Assembly (NCBI GenBank): GCA_017562135.1 | Contig: QEYB01000003.1 | Coordinates: 699,600-763,599 of the forward strand | Origin: Dipylidium caninum | Taxonomy: Eukaryota; Platyhelminthes; Cestoda; Cyclophyllidea; Dipylidiidae | Length of the DNA: 64,000 nt | Direction of reading: 5' to 3' | Shown here: one piece after another, positions 24,166-36,912 of the stretch | Numbering within the stretch: the first letter of the stretch is position 1 | Layout of the letters: the number at the start of each line of letters is the position of its first letter | Program-made: the position numbers and the translations under genes | The notes under the pieces: model-generated | What the model saw: only the letters and a program-made list of their open reading frames with translations | Databases searched by the model: none | Told to the model about the DNA's origin: nothing

Positions 24166-25488
24166 ATGTCTCTTTTCACGCCAATTAATCAAAAAAGGCT
24201 AACCAACGTGTCGGTTGTGCGTCTCAAAAAAAATGGTAATAGGTATGAATTGGCTTGTTACCCAAATAAGGTGAAGGCCTGGCGCGAAAAGCTGTAAGTT
24301 TGTCTGTTTGTGACCATATATTTAGCGAGCGAGATATTGATGAAGTATTACAAGCTCATGAAGTATTTTCTAATGTCTCCAAGGGACAGCTAGCTACAAA
24401 GTCCCTGCTGTTTCGCGATTTCGACTCGGAGGACCTTGATGCAATTATACGTATCGCAATACATTCTTTCTATTCTCCTCAGTTCAAATCCTGAAAGATG
24501 GTGAAATTCAAGTTACCGTAAAGGAGCGCAAAGTTGAAAACGAGAACTTGTTTAGAGATGTCGCCAAAATTGTTTCCGAAAAATGCATCAATCCTGAGAA
24601 TCATCGTGCATACACAGTTACTATGATTGAAAAAATGATGCGCGATTGTCACGTAAATCTTCAGGCGAAGAAGAGTGCCAAACAACAAGTAACATTCTTG
24701 TCAACTCCTTTACTTTAGGCCCTTGAAGTTATAAGGCAACTAAGAGCTTCAGGGAATTTTAAAATAGCTCCAGCCATGATGGAAATTTTAATATCTTTGG
24801 ATCCTAAAATTGTGGATGACGTCTCGCCACACATCCTCAAACTTGTGCACCACATCGTACGTCAAGAGCGCAATACGGAAGGGATATTTGAATTGGTATG
24901 CATTCTTGAAAATGCTCTTTGTGATTGTTAATGGTTGATGATTTTGTACTTTTAATAGATTTTACTAATTGAAAGGTGGTGAGATTTGTCCTTCTTCTAT
25001 ACACTAACTTATAGTAGAATGTATTTTTGATATGGCAATCGTAATACGCTATTTGTGTATACTTCATCGGTTCTTGGAGTACTATAAAACAAATTTTCTT
25101 CTAGTCGGCGGTGATCGAGCCGCAAAACTATCATGACCTGGCGGGAATGTTAAACCAGCACGCAAAAGATAGACATTGTATTGAAATAACGGGCGCTGCA
25201 AGGCAGCACGGAGGCACAAGGAAACTACAGCCCCCGCCTTCGTCGTCGGCGAGCGCCGGCCCAGCAACAATTTTAGAGACACCGCCTCTGCCCCCCGAGG
25301 ACGCCGCAACCCAGGATTTTGCCGATGCTGCCGTAAAAGTTGGTGACAGCGACCGCGAATACGGTCCGGAGTTTAGGAGAACTAAGGAATCGAAGAGGAA
25401 CAGGAGGCGCAAAAACCGACAAATTAGTGTCAAATGTGAAGATGATTACTCTAGTAGTAAAAGGAAGCAAGAGCAGACGACTACTTGA
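24166..25488 (+). CDS. SBDS: Ribosome maturation protein SBDS
   Basis: Orthologue of the Shwachman-Bodian-Diamond syndrome protein, which works with the GTPase EFL1 to release eIF6 from 60S subunits in the cytoplasm. Exons are 24166-24293, 24326-24450, 24483-24688, 24719-24895 and 25105-25488, in frame, giving 339 residues (human 250). The start [20 protein letters not shown] matches human [20 protein letters not shown]. Domain I ends with [19 protein letters not shown]. Domain II carries [15 protein letters not shown] and [13 protein letters not shown]. Domain III begins at ALEVIRQLR. The first three introns are 32, 32 and 30 nt. After domain III there is an extra tail of about 90 residues, first Pro/Ala/Ser-rich and then Lys/Arg-rich ([13 protein letters not shown]), absent from the human protein. 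The start is chosen by homology. Confidence 0.95.
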
Positions 25489-26521
25489 CCTTGTTTAGAA
25501 GCTGTTTTCTGAACAGTTACAATTCCTTTCTGCTAGTTTTTCTTTATATTGGGCTATTTTTTGTCTTAATAGGCTACTTTTATGTCTGGTCTAGCATTTG
25601 CTTGTTCGGTGTCTGGCAATTAGATTATGACCGTGGTCAGGATATCATTACATTAACTTTTATTGAAGTTTGATTGGGTGTTTACCGTATTACCTGGCCA
25701 TGTCTGTTATGTCCTTGGGCAAGTTGTATAGCGCATGGTTTGGGGTGGACGGGGTTAATTTCTATAGTTCTTGGGGAAGATGATTTTACCTTTCGGACCT
25801 TTGCTAATTCACTACTGGCAGATGATTAACTTTATAATGTGCACTTAGATCTTAGTTTTGGCCACAATTGTCGAGGCAACCACTTTGTGGCTTTTATAAA
25901 TTAGTCTGGGTGTGTGCAGTTCAGCCTTACCATAATGAGGGCATTGCACAAGTTGGTGACGGATGACGCAATAGACATTGCTCAAATGTTTGTGGGTTTA
26001 CCCGTTTACTGGTTTTTGGAGCACGGTAAAATTCGTAAGATATGTACAGGGGTATGCGAAATTTATGTCTTAATGTCCCAATGAGCGGAGGAGGGTAATT
26101 AAGTCTACAAGGGATAATTCAATTTGATGGTTTTCCCGTCTTCGTTCTCTGGTAAGCAGGACATGGGGAGGTGCGCAAAAAGGTCACTTCCCCTGCTTAA
26201 TCGGTTCTCCAGCGGGCTGTGGTGTTGGAGGTGGAAGGCCTCGCTGTAGGCGTAATGCGGGAGGGGAAGGTGGGGGGCCGGGGTGCTATGGGGAGGGTCG
26301 GTTGTTCCGCTCCACGTCCATGCGTCCTCTCGTTGCACCTCCTCGGTATCCTCGATCGTGTGTCCCCTTGCCACGTCTATCAACATCGCATTAAAAATTA
26401 TTCATTCTTGATACCATTTGAGGGACCCTTACAGTCGCTGTAGAAGTGGTGACGCCAATGACTCGATTTGATAGGATCTGGTCCGCATTACGGCAAGTAC
26501 TCCATTTTGGCTGGTTTTATG
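25489..26521. other. Intergenic stretch between SBDS and the Iroquois gene
   Basis: Holds the 3' flanks of the convergent SBDS and Iroquois genes. No further gene or RNA recognised. Confidence 0.4.
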
Positions 26522-27858
26522 TCAAAATAGTTTGGTTAGTAAATCTAGCTTAAACGGAATCCTACTGTCATAAAGAGTGCCTGTCCCCTGTTGTCCGTTT
26601 TCTATTTTTGCGATATTTGTCGACTTACCATCCGGATATTGCTGCTGCCATTGTAGGTTTAAGCTGCTCCAAGACCGTTGAGCGACCGGCTGGAAATAAA
26701 GACTGGTGTTGTGAATTTCTTCGTCAACTTCTTCCTCCCCTTCCTCTTCTACTTTCACGGAATCCTTTGCTGCTACTTTCGAGGAGGAAGGTCGGGGCGA
26801 GGAGGCAGAGAAGAGATGTTTCGTCCCACCTTCAGGGCGGTTGCAGGGCAACCAAGTCATCTTGTTCTCCTTTTTAAGCCGACGTCGCGCATTAGCAAAC
26901 CATGTTGAGACCTGGGTAAGGGTCATTTTTGTGATGATAGCCAGCATTATCTTTTCTCCTTTGGTGGGGTAGGGATTAGTCATATGACCCTGGAGCCATG
27001 CCTTCAGCGTGGAGGTGCTTTCGCGGGTGACGTTCTTTCGACGGCCAACGCTTCCCGCTCCTCTATCGTTCTCTTCTTTACTGCTCCTTCCTCCATCCTG
27101 TCCGTTCAATTTGTAGTTGTCCAAAACATCTGTCTCGTTACCATCGGGTATCACACTAAAGTGCATTTGAGAACCGCTGCTTATAGGATTATACGAGTAA
27201 CCTAGCTGCTTAAAAAAAAAATTTTCACATTAAGCTGTACTATTCACCATTCCTGGTTTTAGTACGCAAACAGAAAGCCTTGTGGAGATATTGTCAAAAG
27301 CACGTACTCATCCACATGAGGAGGGCTCGCATGGGGAGGAGGAGGAGGCGCGTGAAGGCTTTGTGGAAGCGTTTGCCCTCTCGGTATGCAAGGGAAAAAG
27401 ACAGACGGGTACTGAGAAGGAGGTGGTGGTGTTGGTAATGGTGGTGGTGGTGGTGGTGGTGGTGGCGGCAGCAGCGGTGGCTGTAGTGGATGACAGCTAT
27501 AAATTGTGGGCACCTCAGGTTGCATCGTAGTGATCCGCGAACGGACTGAAATCGGAGGTACCTCGAAGACGGCCTTAGTTAGTACCGGGCATGGAGGATC
27601 CCTCCAGGAAGTGGAGTGCTCGGTCCCAGCCCCTCCCATATCTGGTGGCGGTAGTGGCGGAGGCGGGGGCGGCAACCTCAACGTTCCTGAGGCCTGGTCC
27701 CCAGATGCGGAGGAGGAAGAGGTTGAAAATTGTCCCACGTCTTCCGAAAGGCTCCCATCCTCGTATGGAATGTGATTATAGAGTGGCCTGTTCTGAATTC
27801 GACTATGTACCAATCCTCCTGCGGGTAAATTTGGTGAAGTGATCGGAATTTGAGACGC
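26522..27858 (-). CDS. Iroquois-class TALE homeobox transcription factor (partial)
   Basis: Nuclear DNA-binding developmental regulator. The terminal exon runs 27205-26522 (stop TGA at 26522-26524). An upstream exon runs about 27858-27304, after a CCTCCCCCAAAG acceptor; its donor (GT at 27303) is chosen by phase and is uncertain. The TALE homeodomain (about 27060 down to 26855) contains [24 protein letters not shown], then [19 protein letters not shown]. Ala at position 50 (WFANARR) is typical of Iroquois, whereas PBX/MEIS have Ile. The upstream exon encodes long proline runs; the (GGT)n tract at 27421-27461 is its reverse strand. The C-terminal part is acidic ([11 protein letters not shown]) and about 125 residues long. 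I see no Iro box. The 5' exon(s) with the start codon are not found and probably lie above 27.9 kb. Confidence 0.88.
27421..27462. repeat. GGT trinucleotide tract inside coding sequence
   Basis: Near-perfect (GGT)n/(ACC)n repeat. On the minus strand it encodes a polyproline run in the N-terminal part of the Iroquois protein, so a length change would alter the protein in whole residues. Confidence 0.8.
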
Positions 27859-28779
27859 CTTTGGGGGAGGAGAGAGATGCAGAAAAGTAATTAGTTAATG
27901 TGAATTGTCAAAAATAACAGTGACAGTGGGATTAATGCGAGTGTTCAAATAAGCAAATGTGATCTGTTGCCACGTCTATCATGTGCCCTGGCCTGTGTAC
28001 GCGCATGTCTTTCCAAACTGGGAGATGGAAATCGGGGTTCCGGTGTAGCGTTTCGCATAGGCCACTTCCTCCCTCCCCCACCTGCCTGTTTCTCCTCCTC
28101 TCACACTGTCTTCTGACCAACGATCCCCGATTCTCATCTACAACGGAAGTGCCGCACTGCGGACCAGGAGTAATTGAACCAGCTGCAAAACAAACCTCTC
28201 GCCTCCGCATTAAATGATATTCTCCACACCTCTCAACTTCACGTGACCGCGTCCTTAAATTCCCTTTTCTCCATTGAGAGCAATTTCCTCAACGCGGAGT
28301 GAAAAGAAAACTCAATTCACTTGACCATTCGTTCCGGGGCTAGGCATTAACGCGCTCCTGACCGGTCCAGTTCGCAGACACTGGTTGCGCTACCGAGACC
28401 CGTTCCGCGTCGCACCGTCTCTCCAATCTGTGCCGAATGAACCGGTGGTTGACAAAACCGAATGAAGCACTAGTCCCCGGCCAGGACGTCCCTCAGCGCT
28501 CGTCTCTACTCCATCCACCGCACTAATGGCTGTCGGTGTGCTCATAGCACAGGTTTATGCCGTTCCGCTTTTCTTTGATTCCTCATGATCGTCTCTGCGG
28601 CAGGCAAAAGCACATGCGACATCACCGCACTTAGGTGCTTTCTCGCCTTACAGACTGCGCATCTTTAACATATGAACGAAGTACTTGTGTACGAACGAAA
28701 AATAGTGGCTAAACTAATGAGCAAACATATTTCTGAGGAAAAAAGGCGTCGTAACGGTTTCAAAATTATCACCAAGCAT

Positions 28780-28900
28780 CTCCGCACGCTTCCGGTTAGG
28801 GGCGGCGGCAGCAGGCAGCTCGATCCCGCCGGGCCGCGGCGGCACGAGGCTCGCTCTTTGATTGGCCGAGACGCCGAGGGCGGGGGCGACAATGCTTATC
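28780..28900. promoter_or_regulatory. GC-rich patch with inverted CCAAT box
   Basis: CpG-dense DNA with GGGGCGG-type GC boxes (near 28798 and 28879) and GATTGGC (28860-28866), the reverse of a CCAAT box. It lies about 1 kb upstream of the known Iroquois exons and reads as CCAAT plus GC boxes on that gene's strand, so it may be its core promoter. No TATA or start site could be fixed. Confidence 0.3.
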
Positions 28901-30708
28901 GCCTGGTTTCCTCCCCTCCCCCTCGCATTGGGAAGTGAAGGCAGCAGAAATCCGCTATCTGATCGTACTGTTAATTTTAATTCATTCAACTAACAGGGTG
29001 TATGAATTCATTATTTTAGACGGCCTCATTTAAGGCGAAAATCTTCAGGAAGAATCGAGACAACTCGGGTTTACGATTTACACCCACAAATATGGTAATA
29101 GAGTTTAAAATATTCACCTCGATTTACCTATTTGTGACCTGAAATTTCAGACCACGCGTATGTAGGGGACATTTGGCAGGACCTGATACCAGTTTGAACG
29201 GTAAAGTTGACTCTGCAAAGAAACCAATTCTCTCTGCGCCCGATTCTAATGAAATTGGACACCCCAATAGGGCTTCCGAAACCTCAATTTTCGACTAGTT
29301 TGACATGCTCATACAATGTCAAACTAGACAAGTTTTGCATAAACAGACCAGTTTTAGACGGGTGAGCAGAAAGAATGGTGGCCCTCTTCTCGGGCCGGGA
29401 ACACGAGGACCCTCCGCCGGTCCGATATGCTTTCCAGATTCGCCCGCGAACCGACAAATAACGCCAAATATTTGTGCCACAAGAAATGCTAACTAGACTG
29501 GTTAACCCTATAAATTTCGGTTTCAGCTTTATTTCACTGAAAGTGACAATGTGAAAAGCTACCTTGACAAGCTGTTTCAGTGAATACAGGAAAGTCCACT
29601 GCAATGAACTGGATCTCGTCAATAAATAACTTTCCATGCCATAAAGAGGAGAGCGGATAAAAAGTTAGATGGAGCATGGCATCAGTGAGTACGAGGAATA
29701 TCATATCAGCTTTCAGCAAAAACGTGGAAACCATTGGCAACTCCATCTGTTGCGAAGCCTTAGAGATAATGCTGATTCCTTCTCAGCAGGCGCCTAAAAA
29801 GAGGCAGCTGAGAGTGGCCGGAGGATGAAGGGAAGACGGAGGGAGGACCTGTGGTCGACGCCATGTGGCATACACGGATGCTTTCAGCAGTACGAAGCAA
29901 AGGTCGTTTAATCCCCCTGACAAATCAACTTTCTCGACACGGTCTCCCCGAAGTCTACATCACAATTCTAGCACCTCAAACGTTTCTTTCCCTATTCTTG
30001 ACCAAATCTTGTTCATCCTGTCAGGTGTGTAAACTGATGAGCTCAGGATTCATACGTCATTGAAAAAAGCATTTTATACCATGCCAGATAACTCGTGTTA
30101 AAGGAAACAGGGAATTGAGCACTTTCCGCACCGGTTCGACTTTGGCAGAGGCCAAAGCATCCCACTTTAATCAGTTTAGGGAAGCGCACACGTAATTAGG
30201 GTGACATAATTAGGGTTCTTCTCCTGGTCATGTTTTAGACGGCACATGATCCCAGTTAAGACAAATAAAAGTCACCTTAATGAGGAAACACCTATCTTAG
30301 ATTACGGTTTTTCTCGTTAACGATGAAACGATAAAACGTATATTTAGAGGGAATTGCTTTATGGCAAATTTTCTAATTTCCACGTTGTTCTGGGTATTCG
30401 ATAAAGTAACAAAAGTCAGGATCTATGATATAGGATATCTGCTCTGGGGTTCAAACGGAAATTTGGATGGGAGTCAAAAACATTAGCAGCGCGAACATAT
30501 TTCGCCTTACGAGCATATTAAATCGAGTAGCCGAGGGGTTTTTCAAGTATGACAATAGTGAGGAAACTGTGGTTTAGTGAACTCACGGGATGTCCATATG
30601 ACATGATTGTGGGGTGGGAGGAACCCGAGACTTCCATTTAAGTGAATTTGGCTTGATTTGAATCTCTTCTCTAGACACGTAAATTTGCGGCACGCAATTA
30701 CCCGAGTG

Positions 30709-30768
30709 GCGCACGTGCGCTACAGCGCACTTTGCAGTGATTGGTTAGACGCTGCGTTGTCCAATCAC
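30709..30768. promoter_or_regulatory. Palindromic E-box and inverted CCAAT pair
   Basis: The 12-bp perfect palindrome GCGCACGTGCGC (30709-30720, core CACGTG) is followed by GTGATTGG (30737-30744) and its exact reverse complement CCAATCAC (30761-30768). These are sites of the kind bound by bHLH and NF-Y factors. No start codon nearby can be tied to it. Confidence 0.35.
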
Positions 30769-33700
30769 AACCGCCCTGTAGTGTGGTGATCCACGCGCGT
30801 TCACTCAACACTAAATATTAGGGGGTTTACGAACGCTTGCCTAACTCGGCGCGTTTAGATACGGCGATACGGCTGAATTGAATAAACACGTGTTCGATAT
30901 CAGATCGTCTTACCAGCATATCTGGTGTTAAAACGTAGGAGGGCCACATGGCATTTTAGGGCTGCATTTCGTTCTCCATTTTTTATCCAAAGCTATTCTA
31001 CAGAAAAGGGTATTTTTTAGCTTAAAATTTTCGACCTTCTGCAGGGTGGATCGCAGCGCATATTAGAAGCCACAGTAGATAGAATAAAGACGCAGGCTAC
31101 GACAGAATGAATTCGTTGTACTTTCACAGCAGAGGGTTAGTAAATGATGGCTGGGCAATAGACAGACCTGCATTGCTATTTGAAAGTGCTGAGCTTTATA
31201 GCATTTACTTTACTGTATACTATCTGCACTACTGTTTGCAGTATTTCAATGTTCTCTGTATAAAGTTGCTCGATCAACAAGTCGAGTGGCCATCACAATA
31301 TTTGCTGTTGACGGCATCTATGCTAACTGTTTAGGCACATACGTTTTCAAATGTTTATTTAGTTAACTTATAATGTGAGAACGAAGCTTACCCTATCCTT
31401 ACGCCCATGATGGCCAAAGGTTGTTTGAAAGTCTTTTATTATTTTCTTAAACTTAGTGAAATTTGTTCTGAGCGAAAGTGACTCTCAGGAAAGACAGGAC
31501 CTATACTCGAACGTGAAGGAGATATTTCATTATGCTTGAAATGGAGAAACGTGATGATAGGAAAGGGAAAAATGCGTGATAGATGCATAATATGACAATT
31601 AATTGAATCACTACCAGGGCGAAGCAGCTGTCTCACGCGCGAAATCTCGGCCGTCTGATCCAGCAGCCTGTTGTCACGTAGACGCTGTTGAGCCATGATG
31701 CAGCTGATGATTTGCGACACAGGCGCCACCCCGCCCCGACTGGTCTGACACGCGTCGCGTTGACCCCGCAGATTCGCACTGACCTCTTCTGAGCAGGCCT
31801 CGAAACCGATTGTATCTTTGACCCACTTTTTGCGCTTTGGTGCCTTTCGCAATCGGACGAGAGGGTGGCGTGCTGCGGCACTTGGACACCTCAGTCAAAA
31901 TCATTTAAGATCTTAGACAAAAGGGAAGCAAGAACCCTTGAACTTGAAATGCTAAACGAATTGTTACAAACCTGAATAGTATCGAACACACAAGTTGGGA
32001 GGGGGGGGGGGGGAGAAAAGACTAGTGTTTTAATGGTGAAACGATTTCAAAGAGGATTGGGGTTGCATGAGATCCCAATCCACAGCCTCTCAGACTCTAT
32101 CGCGCCCCTGCATGGTAACAGCGCGTAGCGAAAGAAGTCGGAGCAAGCCTCTGTCTAATGGTGACCAACTCGATGGGATCGTGTCCCCGAGAACTTCTCA
32201 AAGCAGTGAAACTACTGCCTAGGCACTGCACAAGTTGTGGTCAACCACTGAGACTGGCCTCCACATCAGTTGGGCTGTTGCTTCAGGGCTAATGCAATTT
32301 TCTGGTAAGACCGCCATCTGCCAGACTTGCAAAACCACCTCACACTTCCATGTTTTCACTTTAACGTGTAGGCAGTACGCGGTTAAAAAATGGCTGCCAC
32401 GCCTTTGGTCATTTAGACGACTGCTGTTAATGCAAACTTTGCTTTGGGAAATCTACCAACCGTGCTGATGATAAGTCTGACTAGGTTAACTTAAGATGAA
32501 AATGTCTTTAGCCTCAACTCCACACTTAAGTCTCAGGGAAGACACCAGTTGGCGAAGTATGGAGCTGCCAGGACCATGAATGGGCAAGATATCGCCGACG
32601 AGGGTAGCGTTTTACACTTTCAGCACTATAGTGTCTGGCATTGTGATAACCATTGGTTACTTGCCAACATGTTGTCAGAAAAGTGGTGAATCCTACGGTA
32701 GTCGTGGAAGGAGATGCATAGAATTTTTATGGTCCCTTATTCGCCCTGCGTGGCTGTCTTAAGATCATCGAGAAAAATGGTATCTCCTGCCTCAGTCCAG
32801 AGAGCGCACTCGTGGAGTTCGTAAAATGGCCCGTGCAGGTGGGGCACAAGGCGGGCCGGACCCGACGCAGCGCGAGCGGTAGAGCGTAGGGTCGCTCGCC
32901 ACATCAAAGGAGCATCGGACATTGTGCATGCTCGAGTCTGCCCACATTTGTGGAAAGTGAGTTCTCTCGGGCACGCTCCTGGATTGTGTCGGGTCCAGTC
33001 CATCTGAGGCGTCACCACAAATAGAAAGCACAAAAGTCACGCCTCTTCGCGTGGAGGAAGGAGAAACTGAGATGGAGGCGGTATTCATCTTCGGTGAGGT
33101 GCTCCACCGTCGATGCGGCGGCCCACAGTCTCACAGTGCCGCAGCCCTCCATTCTCCCCTCCTTCCATCATATCAGATGTCTCACTAAATAGTATCTTGT
33201 TACCGCGTCAACATGCCTCCTGCGGTGCCATTCGCAGTTGACTTAGAATAAGGCCTCTGCCTGCACCGTCCGCCGCTGGAAGGGAGGGTCACGGGTGGCC
33301 GGCATGCTTCCTGTCCACAAGCATGTCTGGGCAAATGCCGACCAATAAGAAGCTACTTTACACCGGTAAAAACCAAGGTTTACCCCGTGCAAAGCGATCT
33401 CGTAGCACACTGACTGAAAGGAGTGGGTATGCGGGGGCCAGTGCGATGAGACGACTAATGGTTGTTCAGCCGACCTGTTGGTCACTCGAGTGGTCGGGCA
33501 GCTCAAAAAGCAGAGTTAATGAGCGTCTGGCCGCCCCACTGCCACCTGCCAGCCAGTGCGTCGGAAACCACAAATTGAACACGTCGATACTTCTCCAGCT
33601 CCTTTTAGAGCCACATGTCAACTTGGCGATCCCTTCGACAGAATAATAATAACCGCACTTTGAAAGTTACAAGAACTTCCTCGACAGTGATTCCTTCAAA

Positions 33701-35569
33701 GTAAAAGAAGTTCACAAATTAACATCCGATTTGATGCGATTAGGCTATTACGTCTTCTCCAACACAATCCCGTCCGCCAGTCGGCCCCCTCGAGGCGTGC
33801 GTGCGGGGCCGGGGGCGGGGTAAGAGAGGCGGGCGAAGGCGGAACACTTTTGCCGAGCGCTGCACTAGCAATTCAGCAGGTTACTCTCATTCAGCCGAGG
33901 AGTTGCGGCTAGCTGTTTAGCATGTAAATTCAAATTTCGATGAGCTCCCATCCGACTCCGAACTATCTTCGTGCTCGCAAAGTTTCCAAGCCAGCTAACA
34001 TTGTGTTTTAGTGAAAAGAAGACCGAATTTGCACCATCCCCGAGGCCACAGTTCAACACTTTCGGGTACTATTACGCTATAAATTTTTATGTTCTTAGTG
34101 TGCCTGCATTACGTCGAGGCACTTAGATGCTCCCGCTCACAGCGGGGAGGAACGCCTGTATGACATCATAATAGTTTAATGTCATTTTGGGAGGTCGAAA
34201 ACTACACACAGCCGTCAGGATGGCATGCGAAACAGGCGTGTGAGAGAGGAATGGAGGCCGGGCGAAAGGGCGGACGAGGGGGCAGGCCAATCGCATCGAC
34301 AGTACCGACGTATCGTATTTCCTGAGTGAGGTGGGGGCGAGGGGTGGAGGGGAGGCGGTGCATACGACATCCCCGCTAGTCCCGTGGCACCCGAGGGAAT
34401 CCCAACCGTTCCTCCCTCCTCCTTCTCCACCTGCCCCTTCGCCTTCCCCTTCCCTTCCGTCCCCTCAGCCCACTACACCAGTCCTTGCCTCCTTCATGGT
34501 CATCGAAGTTGATGTCATTCTGCATTCACCTGCTTGTCAGGGTGCGTTCTGATGCCCATAAGCCCTTCCCCGTAAATCAAAGGACCCACATTCTCCCTTT
34601 TAAGTGAGCACGAGAAGCGGATCACAAGTATCTATCCGAATTACTACATCGCCTTTTTGACTGCTCCTTCCTCTTTCGCTTGACAGCAGTGCAAAGATAG
34701 AATGGCGATCAAAGGTGGCATTGAGGTATTAAATGCTCATTCACTCGGAAGGGGGGAGAGTGAGGTAAAAATAAAAATAAAACGTTGGCACTTGCACTTC
34801 TAACCCTACAACATTGCGAATCCAATCCCCTCAGACGCCTTGTGTGTAAAGATTTGCGGCCCATTGGTCTTCTTGTCTAATTACGAGCAAGCCACCCCAG
34901 CAAACAACCGTGCAGCCATCCGGTAGAGGGACAAAAATGCACCAATTTTTTGACCGCCCCGCACCAGCTTCCTGCACCACTGACATATAAAAAACACACA
35001 GTCTTAATTCCTGAGGTCATTGTCTTGGGACACTTTTCTCATTCTCTTCGCTGCTATAGCTTTGCTGGTGGTACCTCGCCATGTGGAAGGGAGATGGGGA
35101 AAGACGCGACTCTGCAAATATTCAGGGGAGAGGCAGTGAGGAAGAATGGCCAAAAAATGATCATTTCCGTTCATTAGTACGAAGAGAAGATGAAGAACAC
35201 GAGGTTGGAGCAGGAGATAGGCGCGGGTGGAGGCCGAGAGTGGAGCGAAAGAGCCAGCAGCACACACATCCCTCATTGTGATTAATGAATGGCAATGAAA
35301 CTTCCTCCCTCCCTCCTTCTCCTCGCTCTCCCTCTAGGCGTGGGAAAGTGGATGCGCCTAGGCAGGAGACAGAGGACCAAGTCAATGTGTGTTTGTCAGA
35401 TTTTGTCCTAACCTTCACCAGGAAGGCGTGGTAATGTAATGTCAACGCCATTGCTGACTGCAACAGCGGTCGTAATTAATTCCTAAGCCCAAAATAATCA
35501 GCATTTGACGGGTTGGGCGTTCATTCAGATCCCACAGAGCTTACCACATGGGTGCAACATCAGTCGAGG

Positions 35570-35899
35570 TTAGTTTGTTCTGTTGAATTGCCTCATAGGA
35601 AATGATGCGCCACCCGAGGATGAACGTCCGGAGGACGGCGAGGCAGCCCGGAGCCTGTGTTGATCGTCCCAAATCCAGTTGGGGCTCACCGCGGCGTATG
35701 AGTGAGCGCAGTGCAGCTTTGCCACGATCTCCACGGAGCGATTGCTGTAATGGCGAACAAAGGTGAAAGGAGACCAAAATCCAAGCTTGTGTTTTGCATT
35801 TTTCCTCTTTTCAACCAGTGTGCCTTCATATATAGCCGTGCTCGGACAAGGCGGTACAAAGGTCTGCTGGAGGTCTGATGGAGCATAGTAGTTAGACAT
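35570..35899 (-). CDS. Unassigned candidate exon
   Basis: Open frame starting ATG at 35899 with even, non-repetitive residue usage (MSNYYAPSDLQQTFVPPCP; later KHKLGFWSPFTFVRHYSN). GTGAGC at about 35693 and GTAAGC at about 35544 are donor-like, so the frame may end at a splice site before its stop. No domain is recognised and no neighbouring exon is found. It could equally be chance in moderately GC-rich DNA. Confidence 0.25.
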   Translation of the reverse strand: MSNYYAPSDLQQTFVPPCPSTAIYEGTLVEKRKNAKHKLGFWSPFTFVRHYSNRSVEIVAKLHCAHSYAAVSPNWIWDDQHRLRAASPSSGRSSSGGASFPMRQFNRTN

Positions 35900-36912
35900 T
35901 ACGCAACAATTGACGTCTCCAGAGGAGGAAAAACTTACTCTAATGAAAAGCAGTTTTGTGATTCAAGATAAATGATATCGAAAGCAGAGGTGCGGGAGTG
36001 TGTGAAGTAACACATTTATAGATCTTTTGAGAATGCGACGGAAACCCTACCGTGGGATTTGCTTAAGCTGATAGATAACTGATACTATTCTTCGGGGATC
36101 TACAGAAGCGGGTGGGGTTGTCCACCAGGCTTACACTGGAACCCTTGTGAAATATAAATGCAGCGATAGAGATTTTGATTTCAAAAAACAAGATAAGTGC
36201 TATAAACAAGAGTAAAAACTTGTTGTTACACGACAAAGATTCGTCTTCTAGTGTAGAGTGATAGTGCAGTGGACGAACGAAAAGTAGGCGTTAACAAATT
36301 CTATAGGCAGCCCCCACAATAGAGATCTAGATCAAAAAGTGGCTCTCTACGTCAGAACGAAGCACACGATAACTTGATAAGCTTATGAACATTTCGTTAT
36401 TGGTCATTGTGGAAAGGCTGGGAAGAGTAAGACCAGGCACAGGCGCCATTTCGATATCTTAGTGATAAAACTCTCCGTATCTAAGAGTTAACGGCAAACA
36501 ACTCTTATGCGCAATGTTTATCGTCTTTAAGCATAATGCATGACCAAAATTGTAATGGGACGACATGCGTTTCTAAAAATATATGTGAGCGATATGCCTT
36601 AAATGACCCGCATAGATGTTTAGGCAAGCCTTAGCCCCATTAACAAAGTATCCAAGCATATACATGACTCTTTATAAGACGAATATAATGAGGTGCCTTT
36701 AAATGAAATTTTGAGGTCTCATACCAAATACTTAGGTCGCGACATTATTCGCCAATCAGGATTGAGTATTGGCTTTTGTCTCCGAATCACAACTTCCGTG
36801 CTTGGGTTTCACGTCTGGTCCGGGATTTGTTGTGCAATCGAGCGCTTCTCTTGGGTGATAAGATAATAATGTCCATTGTAATTTTAATCATTCAATCATT
36901 TGTTATACGCAG

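Larger units (their letters stand above)
27859..36912. other. Long stretch without a firmly supported gene
   Basis: Mixed unique DNA with GC-rich islands (28.3-28.95, 30.7-30.8, 31.6-31.85 and 33.75-33.85 kb) set in AT-richer sequence. Two minus-strand regions look partly coding but stay unassigned: 31640-31880 (open in several frames) and 35570-35899 (begins MSNYYAPSDLQQTFVPPCP, with GTGAGC and GTAAGC donor-like sites). A run of 13 G lies at 32001-32013. Upstream exons of the Iroquois gene and of the TRIM-like gene may be hidden here. Confidence 0.35.

Noticed and set aside
30185..30220. Two TAATTAGGG words suggesting telomere-like repeat
   Set aside because: Only two copies with different spacing; not a telomeric array.
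31439..31880. Minus-strand 137-codon frame (RKAPKRKKWVKDTIGFEACS)
   Set aside because: All three minus frames are open over the GC-rich core, so coding cannot be separated from composition; no family seen.
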